Program-made: the position numbers and the translations under genes
The notes under the pieces: generated by a model
Seen by the model: only the letters and a program-made list of their open reading frames with translations
What the model was told of the DNA's origin: nothing
The model's database searches: none
Part shown: positions 37,557 to 45,578 of the stretch, one piece after another
Position numbering within the stretch: position 1 is the stretch's first letter
Layout of the letters: every line of letters starts with the position of its first letter
NCBI RefSeq assembly: GCF_001544975.2
Contig: NZ_FCOG02000049.1
Location: forward strand, 1 to 46,736
DNA from: Caballeronia arationis
GTDB taxonomy: Bacteria > Pseudomonadota > Gammaproteobacteria > Burkholderiales > Burkholderiaceae
Length of the DNA: 46,736 nt
Direction: 5' to 3'

Positions 37557-38840
37557 ATGTTCAGCTTTTTCAAACGATTCAAGAAGCCGGCCGAGGGCGA
37601 AACGCCGGTCGACAGTGACGCCGGCGAAGCCGACGCGCAGGAAGCGCCCGAGGCTTTCGACGAGCCGTTGCGTCACGCGACGACTCCCGTGACGCCCGCG
37701 CAGCCCGTCGAGCCGGCTTCGCAGCGCGCGCCGGCACCCGGGCCGCTGAAGCACGCGACCACGCCGCTGACGCCCGCGCAGCCAGTCGAAGAACCGCCGC
37801 AGGCCGCGTCGAAGCCCGCCGAGCCGCAACCCGCCGAGTCGAAGCCATACTGGCAGGGCCGCACGCCGTCGCAGTGGCAGCGCGAGCCGCTCGCCGAGGA
37901 ACTCGACGAAGTCATCCCGGCGCCCACGCCCGACGCCGCCGCGAAGAAATCGTGGATCTCGCGCCTGAAGCACGGCTTGTCGAAGACGAGTTCGAGCCTG
38001 ACCGGCATTTTCGTCGGCGCAAAAATCGACGAAGACCTGTACGAAGAGCTCGAAACCGCGCTGATCGTGTCGGATGCGGGCGTCGACGCCACCGAATTCC
38101 TGCTCGAAGCGCTGCGCGAAAAGGTGCGCACCGAGCGTCTCACCGATGCGATGCAGGTGAAAAACGCGCTGCGCTCGCTGCTGGTCGATCTGCTGACGCC
38201 GCTCGAAAAGTCGCTGATGCTCGGCCGCGCGCAGCCGCTCGTGATGATGATCACGGGCGTGAACGGCGCGGGCAAGACCACGAGCATCGGCAAGCTGGCG
38301 AAGCATCTGCAGCGCTTCGAGCAGTCGGTGCTGCTCGCGGCCGGCGACACTTTCCGCGCCGCCGCGCGCGAGCAGCTCACCGTCTGGGGCGAACGCAACA
38401 ACGTGACGGTGATGTCGCAGGAAAGCGGCGACGCCGCCGCGGTAATCTTCGACGCGGTCGGCGCCGCACGCGCGCGCAAGATCGACGTGATGATGGCCGA
38501 TACCGCCGGACGCCTGCCGACACAGCTGCATCTGATGGAAGAATTGCGCAAGGTGCGCCGCGTGATCGCGAAGGCGATGCCGGACGCGCCGCACGAAGTG
38601 CTGCTTGTCATCGACGCGAACACCGGCCAGAACGCGCTCGCGCAGGTGAAGGCGTTCGACGACGCGCTCGGCTTGACCGGCCTGATCGTCACCAAGCTCG
38701 ACGGCACCGCGAAGGGCGGCATCCTCGCCGCGATCGCGCGGCAGCGGCCAATCCCGGTGTATTTCATCGGCGTCGGCGAGAAGGTGGAAGATTTGCAGCC
38801 GTTCAGCGCCGAGGAATTCGCCGACGCGTTGCTCGGCTGA
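37557..38840 (+). CDS. ftsY: Signal recognition particle receptor FtsY
   Basis: A 427-residue SRP receptor GTPase that brings ribosome-nascent chains to the membrane. An N-terminal acidic/Pro-rich A domain (about 1-135) contains a duplicated HATTPxTPAQPVE block (about 40-52 and 61-73). The N domain follows, then the G domain with GVNGAGKTTSIGKLAKHL (about 237), DTAGRLPTQ and TKLDGTAKGG. ATG 37557 (MFSFFKRFKK, amphipathic start) is preferred to an in-frame ATG at 37500. Confidence 0.97.
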   Translation: MFSFFKRFKKPAEGETPVDSDAGEADAQEAPEAFDEPLRHATTPVTPAQPVEPASQRAPAPGPLKHATTPLTPAQPVEEPPQAASKPAEPQPAESKPYWQGRTPSQWQREPLAEELDEVIPAPTPDAAAKKSWISRLKHGLSKTSSSLTGIFVGAKIDEDLYEELETALIVSDAGVDATEFLLEALREKVRTERLTDAMQVKNALRSLLVDLLTPLEKSLMLGRAQPLVMMITGVNGAGKTTSIGKLAKHLQRFEQSVLLAAGDTFRAAAREQLTVWGERNNVTVMSQESGDAAAVIFDAVGAARARKIDVMMADTAGRLPTQLHLMEELRKVRRVIAKAMPDAPHEVLLVIDANTGQNALAQVKAFDDALGLTGLIVTKLDGTAKGGILAAIARQRPIPVYFIGVGEKVEDLQPFSAEEFADALLG

Positions 38841-38860
38841 ACGTTCGTCGCATCGCAAGG

Positions 38861-38892
38861 AAAAAAGGCGTCCCGAGGGACGCCTTTTTTTC
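38861..38892. terminator. Bidirectional terminator between ftsY and the ArgO-like gene
   Basis: AAAAAAGGCGTCCC, loop GA, GGGACGCCTTTTTTT: a perfect stem with A and T runs on both sides, between convergent genes. Confidence 0.93.
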
Positions 38893-38912
38893 GCCGCGCT
38901 GAAAATGCGGGC

Positions 38913-39533
38913 TCAGTGCGACAACAGGAGCGCCGCCGCGATCCACCACATCACGCAGCCGACGATCACATCCAGCACGCGCCACGCGACATCCTTTTCG
39001 AACCACGGCTGCAAGAGCCGCGCGCCGTAGCCGAGCGTCGTGAACCAAACGATCGACGCGCACATCGCACCCGCCGCGAACCACGCGTTGCGCGGCCAGC
39101 CGTAACGCGCGCCGATGCCGCCGAGCAGCACCACGGTATCGAGATAGACGTGCGGATTGAGCAGAGAAAGCGCGAGTACCGTCGATGCCGCGCCGAGCGC
39201 AGTCTGCGTCTCACTGCTGGCGGCGTCGAGGTGGCCCGGACCGCGCCACGCCGCGAGAAACGCCCGCGCGCCGTACAGGAACACGAAGATCGCGCCGGCC
39301 CAGCGGATCACGTCGAGCAGGAAAGGCGCGCGGGCGATCAGCGCGCCCATCCCGCCGATGCCGAGCGCGATCAGCAGCACGTCGATCGCCGCGCAGATCG
39401 AGACAACCAGCCCGACGTGCCTCTGCTTCAACCCCTGCCGCAACACATACGCGTTCTGCGCGCCGATCGCGATGATGAGACTCGCGCCGAGTCCGGCGCC
39501 CGACAAATAGCTCGATAGATAGGGAAACGTCAT
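38913..39533 (-). CDS. argO: ArgO-like LysE-family amino-acid exporter
   Basis: A 206-residue protein with about six membrane helices, resembling the basic amino-acid exporters LysE and ArgO: GASLIIAIGAQNAYVLRQGL at the N-terminus and LSLLNPHVYLDTVVLLGGIGA in the middle. It probably exports arginine or lysine analogues. In ArgO and LysE systems a LysR regulator (ArgP/LysG) is often adjacent; none is seen here. Its ATG overlaps the stop of the isomerase gene by 4 bases. Confidence 0.88.
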   Translation of the reverse strand: MTFPYLSSYLSGAGLGASLIIAIGAQNAYVLRQGLKQRHVGLVVSICAAIDVLLIALGIGGMGALIARAPFLLDVIRWAGAIFVFLYGARAFLAAWRGPGHLDAASSETQTALGAASTVLALSLLNPHVYLDTVVLLGGIGARYGWPRNAWFAAGAMCASIVWFTTLGYGARLLQPWFEKDVAWRVLDVIVGCVMWWIAAALLLSH

Positions 39534-40174
39534 TCAGCGTCGGGTTGTTGCGCGGGCGCGGCGCGTTGGAAGGCATCGATGGTGTCGGCGTGATCGGCGA
39601 TGCGCGCGATCGTCGGAAAACGGCCGAGGTCGATCTTGAAGCGCCGCGCGTTGAACACTTGCGGTACGAGACACAGGTCGGCGACGGTCGGGGTATCGCC
39701 GAAACAGAGCGCGCCCACGCGCTTGTCGGCAGCCAGCCGTTTTTCCAGCGCCTCGAAGCCCGATTCCACCCAGTGCGCATACCACGCGTCCTTGACCTCG
39801 TCGGGCGCCTTCACCTTGTGCTTCAGGTACTTGAGCACGCGCAGATTGTCGAGCGGATGGATTTCGCACGCGACGGAGAGCGCGATCGACCGGACGAACG
39901 CGCGGTCCGCGGGCGAACGCGGCAGGAGCGGCGGCTCGGGATGCGTCTCGTCCAGATATTCGATGATCGCGAGCGATTGCGTGAGCACGTCGTCGCCGTC
40001 GATGAGCGTCGGCACGATGCCGTCCGGGTTCAGCGCGCGATAGTCGGGTTGCAGTTGCTGCCCGCCGTCGCGCAGCAGATGCACCGGCGCGTACTCGTAA
40101 TCGAGCCCCTTGAGGTTCAGCGCGATGCGGACCCGGTACGCCGCCGAACTGCGGAAATAGCTGTAGAGCTTCAA
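39530..40174 (-). CDS. maiA: Maleylacetoacetate/maleylpyruvate isomerase (GST zeta class)
   Basis: A 214-residue glutathione-dependent isomerase. The SYFRSSAAYRVRIALNLKGL start contains the zeta-class active site SSxxxR(V)RIAL, and PTLIDGDDVLTQSLAIIEYLDE binds glutathione. It converts maleylacetoacetate (tyrosine breakdown) or maleylpyruvate (gentisate breakdown) to the fumaryl isomer. The neighbouring hydrolase gene fits the next step. It is 22 bp downstream of that gene. Confidence 0.92.
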   Translation of the reverse strand: MKLYSYFRSSAAYRVRIALNLKGLDYEYAPVHLLRDGGQQLQPDYRALNPDGIVPTLIDGDDVLTQSLAIIEYLDETHPEPPLLPRSPADRAFVRSIALSVACEIHPLDNLRVLKYLKHKVKAPDEVKDAWYAHWVESGFEALEKRLAADKRVGALCFGDTPTVADLCLVPQVFNARRFKIDLGRFPTIARIADHADTIDAFQRAAPAQQPDAE

Positions 40175-40196
40175 GTCGTCTCCCCTTTTTCGACGT

Positions 40197-40895
40197 TTAC
40201 ACGACTCGCACCGAAAACTCGCCGATGCCGTCCACGCCGCCCTTCATCAGGTCGCCCTTCACGACCGCGCCGACGCCTTCCGGCGTGCCGGTGAAGATGA
40301 GATCGCCGGGGAAGAGTTCGAAGAGCGTCGAGAGGTACGCAATGGTCTCGCCGACCGACCAGATCAGTTGCGAAATGTCCGAGCGCTGTTTTTCGTCGCC
40401 GTTGACCGACAGCCAGATCGCGCTCTTTTCCAGATGCCCGACCTTCGACGCCGGATGAATCGGCCCGAGCGGCGCCGAGCGGTCGAAACCCTTTGCCGTG
40501 TCCCACGGACGGCCGAGTTTTTTCGCCTCGGCCTGCAGGTCGCGGCGCGTCATGTCGAGGCCGAGCGCGTAGCCGAAAACGTAGTCGAGCGCCTTGTCGG
40601 CGGGAATGTCGCGGCCCTGCTTGCCGATCGCGGCGACCAGTTCCATCTCGAAATGCACGTTCTTCGATTGCGACGGATACGGGAATTCGCCAGTCGCGCC
40701 TGGCGCCACGTACAGCACCGCATCGGCGGGCTTGCCGAAGAAAAACGGCGGCTCGCGGTCTGGATCGTGACCCATTTCGCGCGCGTGCGCTTCGTAGTTG
40801 CGGCCAACGCAATAAATGCGGCGCACCGGAAACTGATCGTCGGAACCTGCGACGGGCACGGCTACCGCCGGCGCCGGAGTGAACACAAAACTCAT
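40197..40895 (-). CDS. Fumarylacetoacetate-hydrolase family protein (fumarylpyruvate hydrolase-like)
   Basis: A 232-residue FAH-superfamily enzyme. RRIYCVGRNYEAHAREMG, EPPFFFGKPADAV, the metal-binding VHFEMELVAAIGKQG (E-x-E) and LIFTGTPEGVGAVVKGD are typical of the short fumarylpyruvate hydrolases (NagK/YcgM type), not of the 420-residue FahA. With the isomerase it could turn maleylpyruvate to fumarate and pyruvate, but no ring-cleaving dioxygenase is in the window. A YcgM-like oxaloacetate/acylpyruvase activity is the alternative. ATG 40895 has GAGAG upstream. Confidence 0.9.
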   Translation of the reverse strand: MSFVFTPAPAVAVPVAGSDDQFPVRRIYCVGRNYEAHAREMGHDPDREPPFFFGKPADAVLYVAPGATGEFPYPSQSKNVHFEMELVAAIGKQGRDIPADKALDYVFGYALGLDMTRRDLQAEAKKLGRPWDTAKGFDRSAPLGPIHPASKVGHLEKSAIWLSVNGDEKQRSDISQLIWSVGETIAYLSTLFELFPGDLIFTGTPEGVGAVVKGDLMKGGVDGIGEFSVRVV

Positions 40896-41182
40896 CCCGC
40901 TCTCCTCGTTCTGGTTGAATCGCAGCCTGAATCGTGCGGCCCGTCGTGCGGCTCGCGCCCGACCCGAAGCCGGCAAGACGAAGAGTTTAACGTGCGCGCG
41001 ACGCGCCTGCGCGCCGGCCTCACGGGCGAAAACGGCGCTTCGCGCGGGCTGCCGCCCCTTTTAAGCGACTTGCACGCGCCGCACAAATGCTGTACTCAAT
41101 ACCATTCCCGCATCCCAAATTTGCCTGGACCGAACGTGGACACCGCCACTGCGGAACGCACGCCGCCCGCGCACCCTAATCG

Positions 41183-42154
41183 ATGACCGATCCTGCCCTA
41201 CAGCCCTTCCCCTGCGCCCGCTTCATCAAGGAAATCGGACGCGGCCCGAACGGCGCCCGCGCGCTGAGCCGCGACGACACGTTCTCGCTCTACGAGGCGA
41301 TGCTCGACAACCGCGTCTCCGAACTCGAACTTGGCGCGGTGCTGCTCGCGTATCGCGTGAAGGGCGAAACGGCCGCCGAACTCGCCGCGATGCTCGCCGC
41401 CGCCCATCGCTCGTTCGAGCTGCTGCACATCCAGCATGGGCGCGAGCACGCACGGCCGGTCTCGATCCCGAGCTACAACGGCGCACGCAGGCAACCGAAC
41501 CTGACCCCGCTCCTCGCGATGCTGCTCGCGCGCGAGGGCGTGCCGGTGCTGGTGCACGGCGTCGTCGACGATCCGGGCCGGGTGACGAGTGCGGAAATCT
41601 TCACGGAACTGGGCATTCCGCAAGCGGCGTCGCACGATGAGATCGAAGACAGCCTCGCGTCGCGCCGGCTCGCGTTCGCGCCGATTGCCTCGCTTGCGCC
41701 CAAGCTCGCGCGGCTCTTGTTGCTGCGGCGGATCATGGGCGTGCGCAATTCAACCCACACGCTGGTCAAGATTCTTCAGCCCTTTGCGCAACCCGGCTTG
41801 CGGCTCGTGAACTACACGCACCCGGAATATCGCGACAGCCTGACGAGCCTCTTCGTCGATCATCCCGACGCGGCCGTCGGCGGTGCGCTGCTTGCGCGCG
41901 GCACGGAAGGCGAGGCGGTCGCGGATACGCGCCGGCAGGTTCAGGTCGACTGGTTCCACGACGGCCATTCAGAGACGCTGCTGTCGGCGGAACGCTCGTC
42001 GGCGGATGCGCCGGCCGCCGCGCTGCCCGATTCGCGCGACGCGGCGACTACCGCGCGCTGGATCGAAACCGTGCTGCGCGGCGAAGTGCCGATTCCGCCC
42101 GCCGTCGCGCGGCAGGTCGAACTGATCTCCGACGTGGTGCGCCGGCCGGTCTGA
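41183..42154 (+). CDS. ybiB: YbiB-like DNA-binding protein (TrpD2 family)
   Basis: A 323-residue protein with the glycosyltransferase family 3/anthranilate phosphoribosyltransferase fold. The N-terminal helical domain (ALSRDDTFSLYEAMLDNRVSELELGAVLLAYRVKGET split over 27-63) and the core LTPLLAMLLAREGVPVLVHGV match YbiB. The PRPP-binding GTGGD motif of true TrpD is absent, which agrees with YbiB binding nucleic acid instead of acting as a transferase. It is the gene before the leuA leader but ends well upstream of the leuA promoter. Confidence 0.85.
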   Translation: MTDPALQPFPCARFIKEIGRGPNGARALSRDDTFSLYEAMLDNRVSELELGAVLLAYRVKGETAAELAAMLAAAHRSFELLHIQHGREHARPVSIPSYNGARRQPNLTPLLAMLLAREGVPVLVHGVVDDPGRVTSAEIFTELGIPQAASHDEIEDSLASRRLAFAPIASLAPKLARLLLLRRIMGVRNSTHTLVKILQPFAQPGLRLVNYTHPEYRDSLTSLFVDHPDAAVGGALLARGTEGEAVADTRRQVQVDWFHDGHSETLLSAERSSADAPAAALPDSRDAATTARWIETVLRGEVPIPPAVARQVELISDVVRRPV

Positions 42155-42190
42155 ATCGGATCCGTCCGATTGTGTTGCTGGCGCGATTGG

Positions 42191-42219
42191 TTGACACATC
42201 AACCGCCGCTGGCTAAAGT
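42191..42219 (+). promoter_or_regulatory. Sigma-70 promoter of the leuA leader
   Basis: A perfect -35 TTGACA (42191-42196), a 17-bp spacer and a -10 TAAAGT (42214-42219). The predicted transcription start, about 7 bases after the -10, falls at about 42226, which is the A of the leader ORF's ATG. Confidence 0.75.
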
Positions 42220-42225
42220 AGCCGC

Positions 42226-42303
42226 ATGAGCTTCACCCAATTCCCCTCCCTCCGAATTATTTCGGGCCGCCTAGCGCGGCCCCTATCGCTACGTCTAGCG
42301 TAA
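42226..42303 (+). CDS. leuL: leuA leader peptide (attenuator)
   Basis: A 25-residue ORF, too short for normal gene calling. Leucine codons are at positions 9 (CTC) and 16, 20, 22 and 24 (all CTA), plus two ATT isoleucines at 11-12. CTA is the rarest leucine codon in such a GC-rich genome, and four within nine codons directly upstream of leuA is the pattern expected of a leucine-sensing leader. The TAA is at 42301-42303. No ribosome binding site precedes the ATG; the promoter places the RNA 5' end at or next to it, so translation would be leaderless. Confidence 0.8.
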   Translation: MSFTQFPSLRIISGRLARPLSLRLA

Positions 42304-42346
42304 GTCGCCAGGCGTAGCGCCGCGCGTTCGTCTGTTCTTCGCGCGG
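42264..42346 (+). promoter_or_regulatory. Alternative RNA stems of the leuA attenuator
   Basis: Three stems are visible. Stem A: GGGCCGC/GCGGCCC (42264-42270 with 42276-42282), containing the first CTA codon. Stem B: CGCTACG/CGTAGCG (42287-42293 with 42313-42319), whose 5' arm spans codon 22. Stem C: CCGCGCG/CGCGCGG (42320-42326 with 42340-42346). The 3' arm of A (AGCGCGG) can also pair with the 5' arm of C (CCGCGCG), so folds A+C and A-C compete. A ribosome stalled at the CTA codons would change the outcome. Stem C lacks a strong T run, so the terminator step is uncertain. Confidence 0.55.
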
Positions 42347-42615
42347 TCCTCCCAGCAGTTCTCGTAGTCCTTCTTTTCACCACCTGTAGTCGTCAGCTTT
42401 TCGTTCGCGCATCCCGCGATACGGAAACGCGAGGGTCAAATGCACGCTGCTTCGCGCACGTTCACGTTGGTCGCAGGCGTCACCATCGCCGTGATGCAAC
42501 GTGGCCGCGCGCGCGGAAAAGCATCTCGGCGTGCATCGAGCAAGAGCCGGCCAGCCGCCGGCTTCGGCCTCTCTCGCAGGCGCTACGCAACCAACGATAA
42601 ACGAGGTCGACGATC
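42347..42615 (+). other. Rest of the long leuA 5' untranslated region
   Basis: No gene is visible. The stretch is partly pyrimidine-rich (about 42347-42400, with TTCTTTTC) and includes a stem AGCCGGC/GCCGGCT at 42545-42563, about 50 bp before leuA. The leader transcript would be about 390 nt long, more than a simple attenuator needs, so a Rho-dependent or second structural control element is possible. Confidence 0.5.
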
Positions 42616-44268
42616 ATGATGCAGAGCCCCTCCGAGAAATACCGTCCGTTTCCGCAAGTCCGCCTGAATGGCCGCCGCTGGCCCACGCGCACCATCGAAA
42701 AAGCGCCCGTCTGGATGAGCACCGACCTGCGCGACGGCAACCAGGCGTTGATCGAGCCGATGAGCATCGCGGCGAAGCTCGAATTCTTCGAGATGCTGGT
42801 GGCGACGGGTTTCAAGGAGATTGAAGTGGGCTTTCCGTCGGCATCGCAGACGGATTTCGATTTCGTGCGCAAGCTGATCGACGAAAAGCGCATTCCCGAG
42901 GACGTGACCATCGAAGTGCTCGTGCAGTCGCGCCGCGAGTTGATCGAACGCACGTTCGAGGCGGTCGAGGGCGCGTCGAAGGTGATCGTGCATCTGTACA
43001 ACGCGATCGCGCCGTCGTTCCGGCGCATCGTGTTCAACCAGTCGAAGGAAGAAGTGAAGGCGCTCGCCGTCGAGGGCACGCGCATCATCAAGGAATGCGC
43101 CGCGGCGCGTCCGGGCACGCACTGGACCTACCAGTATTCGCCCGAGACGTTCAGCATGACGGAGCTCTCGTTCGCGCGCGAAGTCTGCGACGCCGTCGCG
43201 CAAATGTGGCGCCCGACGCCCGATCACAAGATGATCGTGAACCTGCCCGCCACCGTCGAAGCCGCGATGCCCAACGTGTTCGCGGACCAGGTCGAGTGGA
43301 TGGACAAGAACCTCGGCTATCGCGAAAGCATCGTGCTCTCGGTGCATCCGCACAACGACCGCGGCACGGCCGTCGCCGCCGCCGAACTCGCGATGCTCGC
43401 GGGCGCGGAACGCGTCGAAGGTTGCCTGTTCGGCAACGGCGAGCGCACCGGCAATGTCGACCTCGTCACGCTCGCGATGAATCTCTACACGCAAGGCATC
43501 GATCCGGGCCTCGACTTTTCGGACATCGACGGCGTGCGGCGCGTCGTCGAGCGCTGTAACCAGATCCCGGTGCATCCGCGCCATCCGTATGCCGGCGATC
43601 TCGTGTTCACCGCGTTTTCGGGTTCGCATCAGGACGCGATCAGGAAAGGCTTCGCGCAGCGCGAGCCCGGCACGGTATGGGAAGTGCCCTATTTGCCGAT
43701 CGATCCCGCAGATCTCGGCCGCAGCTACGACGCCGTGATCCGCGTGAACAGCCAGTCGGGCAAGGGCGGCGCGACGTATCTGCTCGAGCGCGGTTTGGGC
43801 TTCACGCCGCCGCGCCGCGTGCAGATCGAGTTTAGCCACGCCGTGCAGGCGGTCGCGGATGCGTCGGGCGAAGAGGTTTCGGGTGAGGCGGTCTGTGCGC
43901 TGTTCCGGCGCGAATATTTCGACGTCGCCGGTCCCGTCTCACGCGTCAGCGCGGCGACGCTGCGGGTTCGCGGACGCGATGTGAATATTCCGTCTGCCTC
44001 GGGTGCCGCTTCCGGCGAGTCTTATGCGCAAGCGCTGGCAGAGGCGCTCGGTGTCGCGGCGCAGGTATCGTCGTTCGAGACGGCCAGCACAGCGAGCGGC
44101 GAGACGGCCGTGTTCGTCGGATGCCGCGTGGGAGACGAGGCTATGCGCTTCGGCGTCGCGGTGAATGCAAACGCGGCGCTGGCAGTCGTCGACGCGATTG
44201 TGAGCGCGGTGAATCGCGCGCGCTGGACGAGCGTGCCGGAAGCCGAGAGCGAGGCGGTGGCCGCGTAA
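42616..44268 (+). CDS. leuA: 2-isopropylmalate synthase (yeast-type)
   Basis: A 550-residue enzyme condensing acetyl-CoA with 2-oxoisovalerate, the first step of leucine synthesis. The N-terminal PVWMSTDLRDGNQALIEPMS and long N-terminal arm mark the LeuA type 2 (yeast-like) form. The HMG-CoA lyase-like barrel has SVHPHNDRGTAVAAAELAML (metal-binding HxHND). The C-terminal regulatory domain (about 430-540) for leucine feedback is present. ATG 42616 is followed by a second ATG. It carries an unusual leader for leucine attenuation and ends before a convergent gene. Confidence 0.97.
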   Translation: MMQSPSEKYRPFPQVRLNGRRWPTRTIEKAPVWMSTDLRDGNQALIEPMSIAAKLEFFEMLVATGFKEIEVGFPSASQTDFDFVRKLIDEKRIPEDVTIEVLVQSRRELIERTFEAVEGASKVIVHLYNAIAPSFRRIVFNQSKEEVKALAVEGTRIIKECAAARPGTHWTYQYSPETFSMTELSFAREVCDAVAQMWRPTPDHKMIVNLPATVEAAMPNVFADQVEWMDKNLGYRESIVLSVHPHNDRGTAVAAAELAMLAGAERVEGCLFGNGERTGNVDLVTLAMNLYTQGIDPGLDFSDIDGVRRVVERCNQIPVHPRHPYAGDLVFTAFSGSHQDAIRKGFAQREPGTVWEVPYLPIDPADLGRSYDAVIRVNSQSGKGGATYLLERGLGFTPPRRVQIEFSHAVQAVADASGEEVSGEAVCALFRREYFDVAGPVSRVSAATLRVRGRDVNIPSASGAASGESYAQALAEALGVAAQVSSFETASTASGETAVFVGCRVGDEAMRFGVAVNANAALAVVDAIVSAVNRARWTSVPEAESEAVAA

Positions 44269-44300
44269 CGCATGTGGCATGCAGCAGGCAACGCGACACG

Positions 44301-44684
44301 CTATTCCAGCGCCACCCGCGTCGCCTGCAGCGCGAGCAATTGCCACTGGCCGGACGTCTGAATGTGGACCGCGGTGTAGGCGATCGGAAACAGCAGTGCG
44401 CCGTTCTTGGATTCCATCTCGATCAGCGCGCGCCCCGACACGAAACACGTATCGCGCCCGGCCAGCACCACGTCCTGCGACTGGATTTCGATTTGCCGGT
44501 AGCGACGGCGGCCAGCCGTGATCGCGTCGATGAACTGGCGTTTCGTCTCACGCTTGCCGTTCGTGTGCACGTAGCTGACGTTGTCGGCGAGAAGCGCGTC
44601 GAGCGCCTCGCCGTCGCCTTCGACCATCGCCCGGAAGCGGTCGCGTTCGAGACCGCGGATCGCCTCGATAGTTTTTGCCGGCAT
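44301..44684 (-). CDS. NTF2/SnoaL-like protein (DUF4440)
   Basis: A 127-residue cone-shaped NTF2-like fold: an N-terminal helix (AIRGLERDRFRAMVEGDGEALDALLADNV, split over residues 8-36), VSYVHTNGKRETKRQFIDAI, then four beta strands ending WQLLALQATRVALE. Such proteins are small ketosteroid-isomerase-like enzymes or binding domains; no specific catalytic motif is evident. Convergent to leuA with a 32-bp gap. Confidence 0.85.
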   Translation of the reverse strand: MPAKTIEAIRGLERDRFRAMVEGDGEALDALLADNVSYVHTNGKRETKRQFIDAITAGRRRYRQIEIQSQDVVLAGRDTCFVSGRALIEMESKNGALLFPIAYTAVHIQTSGQWQLLALQATRVALE

Positions 44685-44730
44685 CTGTCGATTCCCCTTG
44701 CGGCAAGGAACCGTTTTCGCGCGTTCCCCG

Positions 44731-45297
44731 TCAGAAGTTGTACTGCAGATATAGCTGGCTGAAATTTATACCAGGATTCGGCTCTTTGATACCGGCGTTC
44801 GACACGTGCTGGAATCGAAAGCCCGCCTGATAGTTCTGATGGGAGCCGAAAATCGCGCCGATGCCGACCACGTCAGCGAATTCAAACGCGGTTCCCATGG
44901 CGAAGAACGGCGTGATGCGCGTGTGCGACAGCACCCTGACGCCGATCCCCGCTTCGATGAAAGGCCGGAAGTTGCCCGAGCTCTTCACGAAGCGGAACAT
45001 GGGCGTCAGACCCACTTCCCAGATGGCTGGATTGACCGTGTGGTCGAGCGTCGGGTGCCAGTACGAAACATGGCCCTCGCCGACCAGGGTGAAGTGGTAG
45101 CCGCCGATCTCCCACCACTGCCACTCCGGGTCCCAGACGACACCCAGATCGGCCTTCCAGATCTGCCGGTCGGAATAGCCGCCTGCAATCTGCACGCCGA
45201 TCCGATCAGCGCTCGCGCCCGCCGACGCGCACGCACATGCCGCGAAAGCGGCGCATTGCAGGAAACGATTCAGCCAGGCGCATTTTTTCTTATGCAT
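44731..45297 (-). CDS. pagL: Lipid A 3-O-deacylase PagL
   Basis: A 188-residue outer-membrane beta-barrel enzyme that removes the 3-position acyl chain of lipid A. A signal peptide ends near ASADRIGV (about 30). The C-terminal FQHVSNAGIKEPNPGINF contains the active-site His-x-Ser-Asn (H164, S166, N167), and the last residue is Phe, as in outer-membrane proteins. In the Pseudomonas enzyme the catalytic Glu is 12 residues after the Ser; here that position is N178, so a relay residue may differ. Divergent from rpoH with a ~360-bp gap. Confidence 0.9.
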   Translation of the reverse strand: MHKKKCAWLNRFLQCAAFAACACASAGASADRIGVQIAGGYSDRQIWKADLGVVWDPEWQWWEIGGYHFTLVGEGHVSYWHPTLDHTVNPAIWEVGLTPMFRFVKSSGNFRPFIEAGIGVRVLSHTRITPFFAMGTAFEFADVVGIGAIFGSHQNYQAGFRFQHVSNAGIKEPNPGINFSQLYLQYNF

Positions 45298-45321
45298 GAA
45301 CACCCCGACGCTGGTTCTCAA

Positions 45322-45547
45322 TACCGACCGCTCGGACGGCCACCGGGGTATTTTAGAGATGGTCGAGAAACCTTGCTTGGATTGTGTTCCGTTTGCCAGA
45401 AAGGCTGAATTAAGTTTCGTCCACGGGCCGAAACAAGGTAAATCGTGCGAAAGATGCGAAACTGCTCACGCGTCTCAAGGTAAAAATGACTGTTTAATTA
45501 ACTGTAATATGTGCCCTATCAGGGCTTGATTTTTGATAGCTTTTGTG
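45322..45547. other. Intergenic region between pagL and rpoH
   Basis: No gene is visible. It becomes AT-rich toward rpoH (45480-45545) and probably carries the pagL promoter and one or more rpoH promoters; TTGAT at about 45526-45530 and TTGATA at 45533-45538 are possible -35 elements for extra rpoH start sites. Confidence 0.45.
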
Positions 45548-45575
45548 GGAACTCCCACATAAGTCGGCGCTCTAA
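45548..45575 (+). promoter_or_regulatory. Sigma-E-like promoter of rpoH
   Basis: GGAACT at 45548-45553 and TCTAA at 45571-45575 are separated by 17 bp, close to the extracytoplasmic sigma-E consensus (GGAACTT, ~16, TCTGA/TCAAA). The -35 sits in a small dyad GTGGGA-AC-TCCCAC (45545-45558). The predicted start near 45582 falls inside the CIRCE element. TCTAAT is also a good sigma-70 -10, but without a matching -35. Confidence 0.6.
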
Positions 45576-45578
45576 TCC

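Noticed and set aside
45524..45560. Sigma-32 promoter (CTTGAT ... CCCACAT) before rpoH
   Set aside because: The spacing of 23 bp is far longer than the 11-16 bp used by sigma-32.
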